A stretch of 64,000 bases of DNA from JADCGM01 sp943368345 (lineage in GTDB: Bacteria > Pseudomonadota > Alphaproteobacteria > Sphingomonadales > Sphingomonadaceae), in assembly GCA_943368345.1 (NCBI GenBank), contig CALRKY020000015.1:1-64000 (forward strand), given 5' to 3'. Each line of letters starts with the position of its first letter. The first letter of the stretch is position 1. Of the stretch, positions 9,305 to 18,106 are shown in pieces. Under the pieces are notes generated by a model, which had not been told where the DNA came from, did no database searches, and saw nothing but the letters and a program-made list of their open reading frames with translations. Made by a program: the position numbers and the translations under genes.

Positions 9305-10189
9305 GTGGCCTGGCCGTCCCGACTCAGCTGGTCGAGCCTTTCGCGCCGCGAGCGGAACAGTGCGCTCTATGCCGTTGTCGCCAGTGGATTGGCCGTCGTG
9401 GTTGGGGTCGGCCTGCTGATCGGTGCCCGCGCCGACCCGGCCCGGGGTGCCGGCCTGCGGGAGGCCGCCGTCGATGTGACGGCGCCGCTTTGGTCATGGG
9501 CTGGTGGACCGTCCGGCATCATCAGCGATTGGTCCGACAGCATCGATGACTATTTCGGAACAATCGACCGCAACCGGGCGCTGGAGGCCCGTTTGAAGCG
9601 CATGCAGGCGCTGGTGCAGGAACGCGATGCGCTCAACCGCCAGAACCAGCAGTTGAAGGCGCTCCTCGCCGTGGTCGACGTCCGCGCCGGCTGGTCGCGG
9701 GTTGTCGCCATCGCCGGTGCATCCTCGGGCAGCTATATCCGGTCCGCCGTGGTGGCCGGTGGCTATGCTCAGGGTCTCCGCCCCGGGCAGCCGGTTCGCA
9801 ATGCCGATGGTTTGGTCGGGCGGGTCACGGATGTCGGGACCAATGCGTCGAGGGTCCTGTTGATCATCGACGGTTTGAGCCGCATCCCGGTACGGGTAGT
9901 GCGCACCGGCAAGACGGCGATGGTCGCCGGCATCAATGATGGCCTGGTCGAAGTCCTGTACACCGCGCCGATTGATGGTCCGCTGCGAATTGGTGACCGG
10001 CTGGTAACGTCGGGCGACGGCGGTGTGTTCCCACCCGACCTGCCGGTCGCGACCATAGTCGGATTTTCCGGTGAAACACCAATGGCGCGCCCTGCGGCCC
10101 GGCTTGACGGCCTTGGTTATGTCATCGTCCAGTCTCCCTGGTTTCCGCCCGTCGTGACCCCGGTTCCCAGCACGGAGCCTGTCCCATGA
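9305..10189 (+). CDS. mreC: Rod shape-determining protein MreC
   Basis: A 294-residue protein from GTG 9305, with AAGGAGG seven bases upstream. One N-terminal membrane helix (YAVVASGLAVVVGVGLLIGA) is followed by a short coiled coil around RNRALEARLKRMQALVQERD and the periplasmic beta-barrel domain (VVRNADGLVG-type turn at PVRNADGLVGRVTDVG). MreC is the periplasmic activator of PBP2 in the elongasome. The last four bases overlap the mreD start (ATGA). Confidence 0.95.
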   Translation: MAWPSRLSWSSLSRRERNSALYAVVASGLAVVVGVGLLIGARADPARGAGLREAAVDVTAPLWSWAGGPSGIISDWSDSIDDYFGTIDRNRALEARLKRMQALVQERDALNRQNQQLKALLAVVDVRAGWSRVVAIAGASSGSYIRSAVVAGGYAQGLRPGQPVRNADGLVGRVTDVGTNASRVLLIIDGLSRIPVRVVRTGKTAMVAGINDGLVEVLYTAPIDGPLRIGDRLVTSGDGGVFPPDLPVATIVGFSGETPMARPAARLDGLGYVIVQSPWFPPVVTPVPSTEPVP

Positions 10190-10716
10190 GCGTGCCGTGG
10201 CGCAGCATGACCCGGGACGAACGGCTCGGCTGGATAACCGAGCATTGGCGGATGACCGTGCCGCTCCTCACCACGCTGATCGCTGTGCTGCTGATGTCGA
10301 TGCCGGTGTTCACCGCGCTGCCGGTCGTCCCGCATCTGGCGATGCTGTCGGTCATGGTCTGGTCGCTGTTCCACCCGCAGTTGATGCCGGCCTGGCTGGC
10401 GCTGCCGCTCGGCATCGTCACCGATGCAGCACTCGGGCTACCGATGGGGATCAACGCCACGCTGATGCCGGTCATGGCGCTGGGGATCAACGTCAGTGAG
10501 CAGCGGTCGGGGCAATATTTGTTCGTGGTTGAATGGGCCGCCGCTGCCCTTCTCATCCTTTGCTATCAGGCGCTGACCACCAGCTTATTATCAACCGTCT
10601 TGGGAGATGTGGACGCCGGCCCGATGCTGTTTCAAGCCGTTACAACAGGCCTTGCTTATCCGGTGATGGTCCGGATCATCGCCCGGGTTCAGAGCCGCTG
10701 GGGGGTTGGCGGATGA
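10186..10716 (+). CDS. mreD: Rod shape-determining membrane protein MreD
   Basis: A 176-residue, very hydrophobic protein with about five membrane segments. The loop GIVTDAALGLPMGIN is the conserved MreD signature. It anchors MreC and PBP2 in the inner membrane. It is encoded between mreC and mrdA with ATGA overlaps on both sides, which supports tight translational coupling and the chosen start. Confidence 0.93.
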   Translation: MSVPWRSMTRDERLGWITEHWRMTVPLLTTLIAVLLMSMPVFTALPVVPHLAMLSVMVWSLFHPQLMPAWLALPLGIVTDAALGLPMGINATLMPVMALGINVSEQRSGQYLFVVEWAAAALLILCYQALTTSLLSTVLGDVDAGPMLFQAVTTGLAYPVMVRIIARVQSRWGVGG

Positions 10717-12653
10717 GCCAGACCGAAGTCGACCGCGAGCTGCGCTTCTCCCGCCGCGCGATGTTTCTGGGCGCCGGAATGGCGTTCACCGGCCTGTCGC
10801 TTGCGGCGCGGATGGCCTGGCTGTCGATTTTCGAGGAGCAGAAATACCGGACCCTGGCGGAGGACAACCGGGTGTCGGTGCGACTGGTACCACCGCGCCG
10901 TGGTTGGATCGTTGACCGCTCTGGCAAACCGCTGGCGCTCAACCGGCCGGATTACCGGCTGGAACTGGTCCCGGAACAAGTCACCGACCTTGATGCAACG
11001 CTGGCCGCGATTTCAAAGGTTCTGCCGCTCTCCCCCGAAGACATCGCCCGGGTTCATCAGGCGGTGGCGCAGGTGCCGGGTTATGTCCCCGTTGAAGTTG
11101 CCAAGGGTCTCGACTGGCAGAGCTTTGCCGCCATCAACGTGCGCCTGCCCGAACTCGCCGGGGTTCAGCCGGTGCGAGGGTTTGCGCGCTATTATCCTGA
11201 CGGGCCCGCCGTCGGTCATCTGCTCGGTTATGTCGCCAAACCGACCCGCGAACAATTCCTCGCCAGCAAGGACCCGCTCTACGTCTTTCCGGGCTTCCGG
11301 ATCGGCAAGGACGGGATCGAAAAAACGCTGGACGAAACGCTGCGGGGCACGGCCGGTGCGCGCCGGGTTGAAGTCAACGCCCGCGGGCGGATTTTACGCG
11401 ATCTGGAGGATGTCGCGGATCAGCAGGGTCAGACCGTCAAACTGACGATCAACCGGGATTTACAGAGCTTTGCCGCTCGACGGATCGGGGACGAGTCCGC
11501 CAGCGTCGTGGTGATGGATTGCTGGACCGGTGATCTGCTGTGCATGGTTTCCATGCCGGCCTTTGATCCCAACAGTTTTTCGCAAGGCATCACCCAGGCC
11601 AATTGGTCAACGCTGATGGCGAGTGATCACCACCCGCTGATCAACAAGTCGGTGCAGGGCCTGTATCCGCCCGGCTCAACCTTCAAGCCGGTGACGGCGC
11701 TCGCCATTCTGGATGCCGGGATCAGTCCGGACGAACCCTGTACTTGCACCGGCGGCTACCGGCTCGGCCGCCATACCTTTCACTGCTGGCGGCACCGGGG
11801 ACACGGCGGGATCAGCATGTCGAACGGCATCACCCAGAGTTGCGACGTATATTTCTATACCTTTGGCCGAGCGATCGGGGCGGAGAAGATTGCGTCGATG
11901 GCGCGGCGGTTGGGGCTGGGTCAGGAATTTGACCTGCCAATCCCAACCCAGCGCGACGGCATCGTGCCGGATCAGGCGTGGAAGCAAAAACGCTTCAAGC
12001 GCGACTGGCTTCCGGGTGAAACGCTGAACGCCGCCATCGGCCAAGGCTATATGGTGACCACCCCGCTGCAACTGGCGGTGATGACGGCGCGGATTGCCTC
12101 CGGGCAGTCGGTGGTGCCGCGCCTGCTGTCGGGCAAAGCACCGACCTTTCAGTCGCTCGGCATTCCGGACGACCATCTGGCAATCATCCGCACCGCGATG
12201 AACGATGTGGTCAATTCCGGCCGGGGTACCGCCATTGGGGCGCGGCTGCGCTTTCCGGAGGTGCAGATGGCCGGCAAGACCGGATCGGCACAGGTCCGGC
12301 GCATCACCATGGCCGACCGGCGAGCGGGCCGGACCAGCAGCGACGACTTGCCGTGGAAACTCCGTGACCATGCACTGTTCGTCGGCTTCGCCCCCGCCGA
12401 CGCCCCGCGATATGCCGCCGCCGTCATCGTCGAACATGGCAGTCACGGCGGCACCGCTGCAGCCCCCATCGCCCGCGATGTCCTGACCTATCTGTTCGAG
12501 CCGCAAACCGCGATGCGTACCCTGACGATCATGGAGGCGGATTGGGCCGCGAAAAAGGCGCGCGTCGCCGCTGCCGAGGCCGAGGCCGAGCGGCAGGCCA
12601 CGACCCTGTCCGATACGGTGAGAACCGCCACCGGCGCAGCGAGTGTCGGATGA
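10713..12653 (+). CDS. mrdA: Penicillin-binding protein 2 (elongation transpeptidase)
   Basis: 646 residues from the ATG at 10713, which overlaps the mreD stop as ATGA; the reading frame stays open upstream but that part covers mreD. One N-terminal transmembrane helix (AMFLGAGMAFTGLSLAARMAW), a PBP dimerisation domain (RRGWIVDRSGKPLALN), and the transpeptidase motifs STFK (in YPPGSTFKP), SCD (in GITQSCDVYFY) and KTG (in MAGKTGSAQ). It cross-links lateral-wall peptidoglycan with RodA as glycosyltransferase. The alanine- and glutamate-rich tail after about residue 615 is longer than usual. Confidence 0.96.
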   Translation: MSQTEVDRELRFSRRAMFLGAGMAFTGLSLAARMAWLSIFEEQKYRTLAEDNRVSVRLVPPRRGWIVDRSGKPLALNRPDYRLELVPEQVTDLDATLAAISKVLPLSPEDIARVHQAVAQVPGYVPVEVAKGLDWQSFAAINVRLPELAGVQPVRGFARYYPDGPAVGHLLGYVAKPTREQFLASKDPLYVFPGFRIGKDGIEKTLDETLRGTAGARRVEVNARGRILRDLEDVADQQGQTVKLTINRDLQSFAARRIGDESASVVVMDCWTGDLLCMVSMPAFDPNSFSQGITQANWSTLMASDHHPLINKSVQGLYPPGSTFKPVTALAILDAGISPDEPCTCTGGYRLGRHTFHCWRHRGHGGISMSNGITQSCDVYFYTFGRAIGAEKIASMARRLGLGQEFDLPIPTQRDGIVPDQAWKQKRFKRDWLPGETLNAAIGQGYMVTTPLQLAVMTARIASGQSVVPRLLSGKAPTFQSLGIPDDHLAIIRTAMNDVVNSGRGTAIGARLRFPEVQMAGKTGSAQVRRITMADRRAGRTSSDDLPWKLRDHALFVGFAPADAPRYAAAVIVEHGSHGGTAAAPIARDVLTYLFEPQTAMRTLTIMEADWAAKKARVAAAEAEAERQATTLSDTVRTATGAASVG

Positions 12654-13783
12654 ACGACTATACCCCCGCCGCCCTGCCCGACCGGCTGCGCGCCCTGCCC
12701 TGGCCGATGATCCTGACAGTCGTGGCGCTCGGGGCCTTTGGTTTCATCGGCCTCTATTCCGCTGCCGGTGGCAGCCTGACGCCCTGGGCCTTCAATCACG
12801 GCGTGCGATTTGGCGTTATGCTGCTGCTGATGCTGGTCATTGCCCATATCGACATCACCGTCTGGGCCCGCTTCGCCTACCCCGCCTATGGCATCATCCT
12901 CGCGCTACTGCTGGCGGTGGAGATTGCCGGTGATCTCGGCATGGGCGCGCGGCGCTGGATCGACCTTGGCATCATCCGCCTGCAACCGTCGGAGTTCATG
13001 AAAATCGCGGTGATCCTGGCACTGGCGCGATACTATCATTTCCTGCCGCGCGGCTATCTGGAGACGCCGCGCGCCGTCTGGTCGCCGCTGCTGATGATTG
13101 TCGTGCCGTTCGTGCTGGTGGCGCTGCAGCCCGATCTTGGGACCGGCCTGATGATCGCCTTTGGCGGCACCGCGATGCTGTTCCTCGCCGGGGTCCGGCT
13201 CCGCTGGTTCGCGGGGGCGCTGCTACTCGCAGCCGCAGCCCTTCCCGTCGCGATGAGCCTGATGCACGGCTATCAGAAAAAGCGGATCGCGACGTTCCTT
13301 GATCCGTCCTCCGACCCGCTGGGCGCCGGCTACCACATCACCCAATCGAAAATCGCCATTGGCTCGGGCGGGCTGTTCGGCAAGGGCTTCCTCAACGGCA
13401 CCCAGGGTGCGCTGGAATATCTGCCTGAACGCGAAACGGATTTCGCCTTTGCGATGATGGTGGAGGAATGGGGTCTGTTCGGCGGCCTGATGATCCTCGC
13501 AGGCTTTGGCTTTGTGATCGGCTGGGGGATCAGCGTCGCCCTGTCCGCCCGCAGCCATTTCGCCCGGCTGGCGGCGATGGGCCTGACCTGCACCATTTCC
13601 TTTTATGTCGCGATCAACACCGCAATGGTCATGGGCCTGGCCCCCGTCGTCGGCATTCCGCTGCCGCTGATTTCCTATGGCGGATCGGCGATGCTGACGC
13701 TGCTCGTCACCCTCGGCATCCTGCTGTCGATTGCCCGCCAGCGCGACCGGACCACCCTCGGCGTTGGCCCCTCGAGCCTGTGA
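12650..13783 (+). CDS. rodA: Peptidoglycan glycosyltransferase RodA
   Basis: 377 residues from the ATG at 12650, overlapping the PBP2 stop (ATGA). It is a SEDS-family protein with about ten membrane helices. Signatures include RRWIDLGIIRLQPSEFMKIA, the catalytic-loop segment ALQPDLGTGLMIA, and the C-terminal GIPLPLISYGGSAMLTLL. It polymerises lipid II for lateral growth with PBP2. It ends the rod-shape operon, 62 bases before tRNA-Lys. Confidence 0.97.
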   Translation: MNDYTPAALPDRLRALPWPMILTVVALGAFGFIGLYSAAGGSLTPWAFNHGVRFGVMLLLMLVIAHIDITVWARFAYPAYGIILALLLAVEIAGDLGMGARRWIDLGIIRLQPSEFMKIAVILALARYYHFLPRGYLETPRAVWSPLLMIVVPFVLVALQPDLGTGLMIAFGGTAMLFLAGVRLRWFAGALLLAAAALPVAMSLMHGYQKKRIATFLDPSSDPLGAGYHITQSKIAIGSGGLFGKGFLNGTQGALEYLPERETDFAFAMMVEEWGLFGGLMILAGFGFVIGWGISVALSARSHFARLAAMGLTCTISFYVAINTAMVMGLAPVVGIPLPLISYGGSAMLTLLVTLGILLSIARQRDRTTLGVGPSSL

Positions 13784-13845
13784 GGCTTTCGGCTTGACGC
13801 GGCCCCGCCCCCGCCCTAAACGCCGCTCTCCCGCGACAGCGGCGT

Positions 13846-13927
<82 letters not shown>

Positions 13928-14013
13928 CCTTATAGATCAGATACTTAGGCGGCCATGCGGACATCCTTGTCGGCTAGTCACCCTGTCGAGAACCGAATAG
14001 ACACCGAACAGCC

Positions 14014-15123
14014 TCAGTCAGCGTAAAAATCATCTGACTCGGCGTCGTCGCCCACCTTGTCTAGTTCGGCGGCTAGGGCCGCCTCATCAACGTCTAGCTC
14101 CTCCGCAGACAACTGTTCCTGCGCCACGCTTTGCAAGAGTTCTCGCAACGAGTTCCCACGAGCAATGCGAGCGCCGCGATCGGCTGTGTTCTGGACAATG
14201 CTGGCTAGGTACGAAGCAACGCTCGGATCGTCGGTCCGTCCGGCTCGCGCTGCGTCGACCTTATCAAAGAATGTTCCAAGGGCCTCCCGCACGGCGTCGG
14301 GGTCCGGCTTGGATCTGACCGCGTGCAGTTGCCGGTCCACCTCGACGAAGAGCGTGTAAAATTCCGTTTTCTTAAACGCACGCGATCCGGCCGGCAGCTG
14401 GAGGTCTCGGATGTAGGCAAGGGTACTGTTCACTCGGGCGTACAATGCCGTCTTCTCGGTGAACTCCTCGTTGTACCGCTCAAGGTACTCTTCAACCTCG
14501 TCATCACGGTGAAAGTAGTCCGACATCATAGTCGCCACGAGCGACGCCACATACACGACGTCCTTCATTCTCCGGATGTCGTTAGGGCTAAATATCTTCT
14601 TTTCGAGGAACAAGGAGTCTTTCGAAATTAGCTCGCTGAACTTCTTGTAATCGCCGAGATAGACGGCGTTGAACCGCTCCATATCGTTAAGGCTATATGC
14701 GGTCCGGTTCATCCTCTTAAAAACTTCGCGAATATCGGCGTCGTCCAAGATACCAAGGTTGCGAATTGCCACGTCGTAGTTGAGAAAATTCCTCTTACGG
14801 TCTTCCTCAAGGTCCATGTACTTGGTGATCGACCTTGAATTTTTAAATGGCGAAACCCCGTTGAAATAGTCCTTGATCGTGCGGAGGCGCTGCTGCCCGT
14901 CCACGAGGAGCTCTGTTGCCTCACCGCTCGTCGTGTCCACGTCGCCGACAGCTGTATAGATTTCCGGGAACGGGTAGCCTGTGAGGATGGTCTCGATGAA
15001 GGCGACCTTGTCGGAGTTGGTCCACACAGCGCGTCTTTGGAACTCTGGCGTTGGAATGAGCGACCCTTCGCGTTCCATTTTCAACAGAAGGCTGATTTTC
15101 CGGTTGTCGGCTGCGGTTCTCAT
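14014..15123 (-). CDS. DUF262-domain protein
   Basis: About 369 residues from the ATG at 15123, which overlaps the upstream stop as ATGA; an upstream in-frame start at 15150 is less likely. The N-terminal third is a clear DUF262 domain: IPTPEFQRRAVWTNSDKVAF, YPFPEIYTAV and the LLVDGQQRLRTIKDYFNG motif. DUF262 has a ParB/Srx-like fold and in GmrSD-type type IV restriction enzymes is the nucleotide-dependent module. No DUF1524 HNH nuclease domain follows: the helical C-terminal half ends in an acidic tail. Its probable partner is the co-transcribed NTase-fold gene. The gene lies immediately inside attL. Confidence 0.85.
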   Translation of the reverse strand: MRTAADNRKISLLLKMEREGSLIPTPEFQRRAVWTNSDKVAFIETILTGYPFPEIYTAVGDVDTTSGEATELLVDGQQRLRTIKDYFNGVSPFKNSRSITKYMDLEEDRKRNFLNYDVAIRNLGILDDADIREVFKRMNRTAYSLNDMERFNAVYLGDYKKFSELISKDSLFLEKKIFSPNDIRRMKDVVYVASLVATMMSDYFHRDDEVEEYLERYNEEFTEKTALYARVNSTLAYIRDLQLPAGSRAFKKTEFYTLFVEVDRQLHAVRSKPDPDAVREALGTFFDKVDAARAGRTDDPSVASYLASIVQNTADRGARIARGNSLRELLQSVAQEQLSAEELDVDEAALAAELDKVGDDAESDDFYAD

Positions 15124-15704
15124 AGCGGTCTCTCTATAGCGTCGCGGCACTTATCCAGCGATGAGCGCGCGTATGCCTCCCAAAAGGTCTCATCGTAGTA
15201 CACGCCTGCGGTGATTTTATACCGGCCAAACTTGCCTGATCGCTGCAGCTCGCGAAAGAAGTCGAACCAATCCCGGCTTGACTTGAATTCAGGGTCCGTC
15301 GGCAACTTGTCTGGTCGAAGCCAGCCCCTCAACAGATAGGCACGAAAGTCTTCGACACTGTTCCAGTCTCCTCGTTCCTCAGCGAACACGAAGGCTTCTC
15401 GCCACAAGCGGAGGAACAGGTCAGAACTTATGATTGTGACGTCGATGTCGGAGGTGTCACCGAACGGCGACATAGCCGGCCGCCCATTTTTCGGGACTAG
15501 GGTGAAACCAAGCTTTGCCGATCCGGTAATGATCACGTCGCGCATTGCGACGCGAAAGAAACTGGCTACCTCGCGTCGAAGGCCCGCCTCCTGCTCCTGC
15601 GTTAGCATGGCAGCCGGTCGCGCATAGAAATATCGGTCTAGTAGCGTTTGATGATCGAGGTCGAAAAGCGCTTTGGTGAATTCGTCCTCAACCTCCCCCG
15701 CCAT
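15120..15704 (-). CDS. Nucleotidyltransferase-fold protein paired with DUF262
   Basis: A 194-residue protein. Residues about 58-95 carry a nucleotidyltransferase-type signature, IITGSAKLGFTL followed by FGDTSDIDVTII, that is the GS motif and a DxD metal pair (SDIDV). The third catalytic acid is not obvious. The rest is helical with many aromatic residues. The fold is shared by minimal nucleotidyltransferases of MNT/HEPN toxin pairs and by CD-NTases, so AMPylation of a partner or nucleotide second-messenger synthesis are both conceivable. The stop overlaps the DUF262 start, so the two are co-translated. It is divergent from the methyltransferase gene across 75 bases. Confidence 0.6.
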   Translation of the reverse strand: MAGEVEDEFTKALFDLDHQTLLDRYFYARPAAMLTQEQEAGLRREVASFFRVAMRDVIITGSAKLGFTLVPKNGRPAMSPFGDTSDIDVTIISSDLFLRLWREAFVFAEERGDWNSVEDFRAYLLRGWLRPDKLPTDPEFKSSRDWFDFFRELQRSGKFGRYKITAGVYYDETFWEAYARSSLDKCRDAIERPL

Positions 15705-15779
15705 TCGCTCGACCTCGTTGCTCGAAACTAGTATCTTACGATCCGCCTAGCAGAGCAAGGCCCGTCGAGAAACCTGTTC

Positions 15780-16946
15780 ATGGATTGTTCGCACTGCGCT
15801 AAGGTGCTTGCGAATTTGAAAGCGGAGCGATCACGCGTGCAATTTGTTGACCTGTTCTCTTGCGGTGGCGGTATGTCTACCGGCTTCGCTCGCACCGGGC
15901 GGTTCACCCCCATCGGCGCTGTCGATCTTGAAGTGGCGAAGCCCAGTCACCCGATCGGGGCCACCGCGTGTAACGATACATATGAGGCGAACCTAGGGCT
16001 GAGGCCGCTGTCGGCTGATCTTTCGACCACGCCGCCAGAGGTGATTGCCGATCATTTCGGCTTCGCAGCGTCGGACGTTGACGTGCTCATCTCCTGTGCC
16101 CCGTGCACCGGGTTCAGCCAGAAGCAGTCGCGGAACCACATCACGGACGATGCCCGCAATCACCTCGTTGAACGCGCGGCTGTGTTCGCAGAGGCGTGGA
16201 AGCCGAAGTACGTCGTCATCGAGAACGTAAAGGAGCTGCTGCGTGGTCGGCACAAACACCACTTCCAAGGCCTGCATCGGCGGCTAACTGAGCTCGGCTA
16301 TGAGGTTTTCGCCGAAGTGCATGATCTCAAGCACCTTGGGCTGCCTCAGGGAAGGATTAGGACGCTGATCGTTGCCAAGCTGGGCGGGCGCTTCGACTGG
16401 CGCGTGCCGACGATGACGTCCTTCCGCACAGTCCGGAACGCCATTGGGCACCTCCCGGCCATTGAGGCCGGGATGACCCACCCAGACGATCCTATGCATG
16501 TGTCGCCGAAGACCGCAGGCGTATCCTTAGATCGGATGCGTGCCATCCCGCGCGACGGGGGCAGCTGGACCGATATTCCGGACGAGCTCGCCCACCTCAG
16601 AATACCGAGCATGAATGTCAAAAAGCCTGGTTCTTTCCCAGATGTCTATGGACGGCTTGCCTGGGACCGGCCTGCGCCGACAGTCACCCGGGAGTGCAGT
16701 CATCCCGGCAACGGCCGGTACTCGCATCCGGAGCAGGATCGGCTGTTGACGGTCCGGGAGATGGCGCTGATCCAAGGCTTTCCGGCCGACTACCAGTTTC
16801 TCGGCAGCCTATCCTTCAAGTACCGGCAGATCGGTGACGCAGTCCCACCGATGATCGCAGAGCAAATCGCCCGCGCAATATTGTCGGACGCGGCGGGCAA
16901 GGTCGGATCAGCCGACAGCGGCGGCCAGCTCCGGTTCGCTGTCTAA
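15780..16946 (+). CDS. DNA (cytosine-5) methyltransferase
   Basis: A 388-residue C5 methyltransferase. Motif I is FVDLFSCGGGMSTGF. Motif IV, with the catalytic cysteine, is CAPCTGFSQ, an alanine replacing the first proline of PPC. Motif VI is VIENVKEL, motif VIII LPQGRIRTLIVA, and motif X FKYRQIGDAVPP. It uses S-adenosylmethionine to protect the host target sequence from the neighbouring restriction enzyme candidate. The target cannot be read from sequence. The 3' end overlaps the convergent restriction gene by 39 bases. Confidence 0.93.
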   Translation: MDCSHCAKVLANLKAERSRVQFVDLFSCGGGMSTGFARTGRFTPIGAVDLEVAKPSHPIGATACNDTYEANLGLRPLSADLSTTPPEVIADHFGFAASDVDVLISCAPCTGFSQKQSRNHITDDARNHLVERAAVFAEAWKPKYVVIENVKELLRGRHKHHFQGLHRRLTELGYEVFAEVHDLKHLGLPQGRIRTLIVAKLGGRFDWRVPTMTSFRTVRNAIGHLPAIEAGMTHPDDPMHVSPKTAGVSLDRMRAIPRDGGSWTDIPDELAHLRIPSMNVKKPGSFPDVYGRLAWDRPAPTVTRECSHPGNGRYSHPEQDRLLTVREMALIQGFPADYQFLGSLSFKYRQIGDAVPPMIAEQIARAILSDAAGKVGSADSGGQLRFAV

Positions 16947-17729
16947 TCCCGGAGCGAAGAGGCTCCACCAGGCGTGGAGCGGGCAGAGATCAACGTCGAG
17001 ATTATTGATCGTTAGCTTGTCATCGCTTCCGTCTAGGCGGAAACGAAACGCGCGCCGGCCATTAACTCTCACGTCCGCGGAGGTCGTACGTGTCCTAGTA
17101 GGCGTCTTGAAGTCCCCGCCTGTGAGACTACCCACGGCCTCTAGAATATCCTTTGGTATTTCGCGGAGGTCATACCGCACGAAGCCGTTCCTTTCTCGAT
17201 CAGGGTAGCTCCGCAGCATGAATATGCGATCGTAGTTTTCAAAATGAGGCATGACCATGGAAGCAATATAGGCCGGAACATCGTCAGCAGAGGTAGTCTG
17301 CTTGATCCAGGCTGCCTCCATCAGCTTCGAGATCGTTATGAATTTTGCGCTTAGATTTCGGGCAGCCTCCGTCTTTAGAGACAGCGTGGTGTTCCCAACA
17401 GTCAAATCCGCTCCGCGCAACGTCATACTATTGGGTCGCTTTGTCGGAGTTCCGGTCCTCGCGAAGGCGGCCTCGAGAATATGCTCAAAGTTCTCCTTTT
17501 TGAGAACGCTCGCGCTATAAGCATGATGAGCAGCTAACCGCATCGCGAAGTATTCATACGCCTCCGGCAATAAGAAATCTCCGGGTCGCACCAGCTCCCC
17601 GCATTGTTCATCCGCGAACCGATGGATAATTGCGCGAATAACATCGACCTGAACGACCGACAAACCCTTCAGGGTTTCCACAATGTCGACGATGTCATCG
17701 CGCTTTTCCCTCTCTGCTCCAGAATCCAT
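16908..17729 (-). CDS. Probable type II restriction endonuclease
   Basis: About 273 residues from the ATG at 17729, with GGGGGAA just upstream; the frame stays open to 17777. The family is not recognised by name. The segment LRGADLTVGNTTLSLKTEAA (about residues 115-135) has the spacing of a PD-(D/E)xK-like nuclease core, with the aspartate of GAD and the lysine of SLK as candidate catalytic residues. The call rests mainly on position: downstream of an XRE controller on the same strand and tail-to-tail with a C5 methyltransferase. A different island protein cannot be excluded. Confidence 0.6.
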   Translation of the reverse strand: MDSGAEREKRDDIVDIVETLKGLSVVQVDVIRAIIHRFADEQCGELVRPGDFLLPEAYEYFAMRLAAHHAYSASVLKKENFEHILEAAFARTGTPTKRPNSMTLRGADLTVGNTTLSLKTEAARNLSAKFITISKLMEAAWIKQTTSADDVPAYIASMVMPHFENYDRIFMLRSYPDRERNGFVRYDLREIPKDILEAVGSLTGGDFKTPTRTRTTSADVRVNGRRAFRFRLDGSDDKLTINNLDVDLCPLHAWWSLFAPGLDSEPELAAAVG

Positions 17730-17818
17730 TTCATTCCCCCAACTGAGGGTTGGATACCCTTGGCCTGCGGGCGTCACAAGGGCTGGCTGCAGCCAGCGGC
17801 TATTTGCTCAGTCTGCAA

Positions 17819-18025
17819 CTATCTTTCGAGAAGCATTGCTGGATCCACATCAAGTGAAGCTGCGAGGCGTCCGACTACGCTAACGGACGGATTCCGACGA
17901 CCACGCTCGATGCCGCCCAGATAGGTCAGGTCTATCTCGGCGTCATGTGCGAGCTGTTCCTGGGTGAGCTTTCGCTCGACCCGCAGGCGACGCACATTCG
18001 CACCGACGATCTTCCCCCAATCCAT
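17819..18025 (-). CDS. XRE-family regulator, probable restriction-modification controller (C protein)
   Basis: A 68-residue single-domain helix-turn-helix protein: NVRRLRVERKLTQEQLAHDA followed by LTYLGGIERGRRNPSVSVV. Size and position, 89 bases upstream of the restriction gene on the same strand, fit C proteins, which delay restriction-enzyme expression until methylation is established and autoregulate. Similar small XRE proteins also occur alone on islands, so the controller role is inferred. It is divergent from the secreted-protein gene at 18107. Confidence 0.8.
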   Translation of the reverse strand: MDWGKIVGANVRRLRVERKLTQEQLAHDAEIDLTYLGGIERGRRNPSVSVVGRLAASLDVDPAMLLER

Positions 18026-18106
18026 TCGTGTACAAGGGCTGCCCCTTTGCGACAGGGTCTAGGGACTATAAGCCCGATCATGGGCTTTGACCGGAGGACA
18101 GGTGGG

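Noticed and set aside
11676..12506. A 276-codon minus-strand frame opposite the PBP2 gene
   Set aside because: It covers the transpeptidase motifs on the other strand and lacks any domain or ribosome site.
10533..12653. PBP2 starting at 10533
   Set aside because: The extra codons lie on mreD in another frame; the ATGA overlap at 10713 and the membrane helix just after it fix the start.
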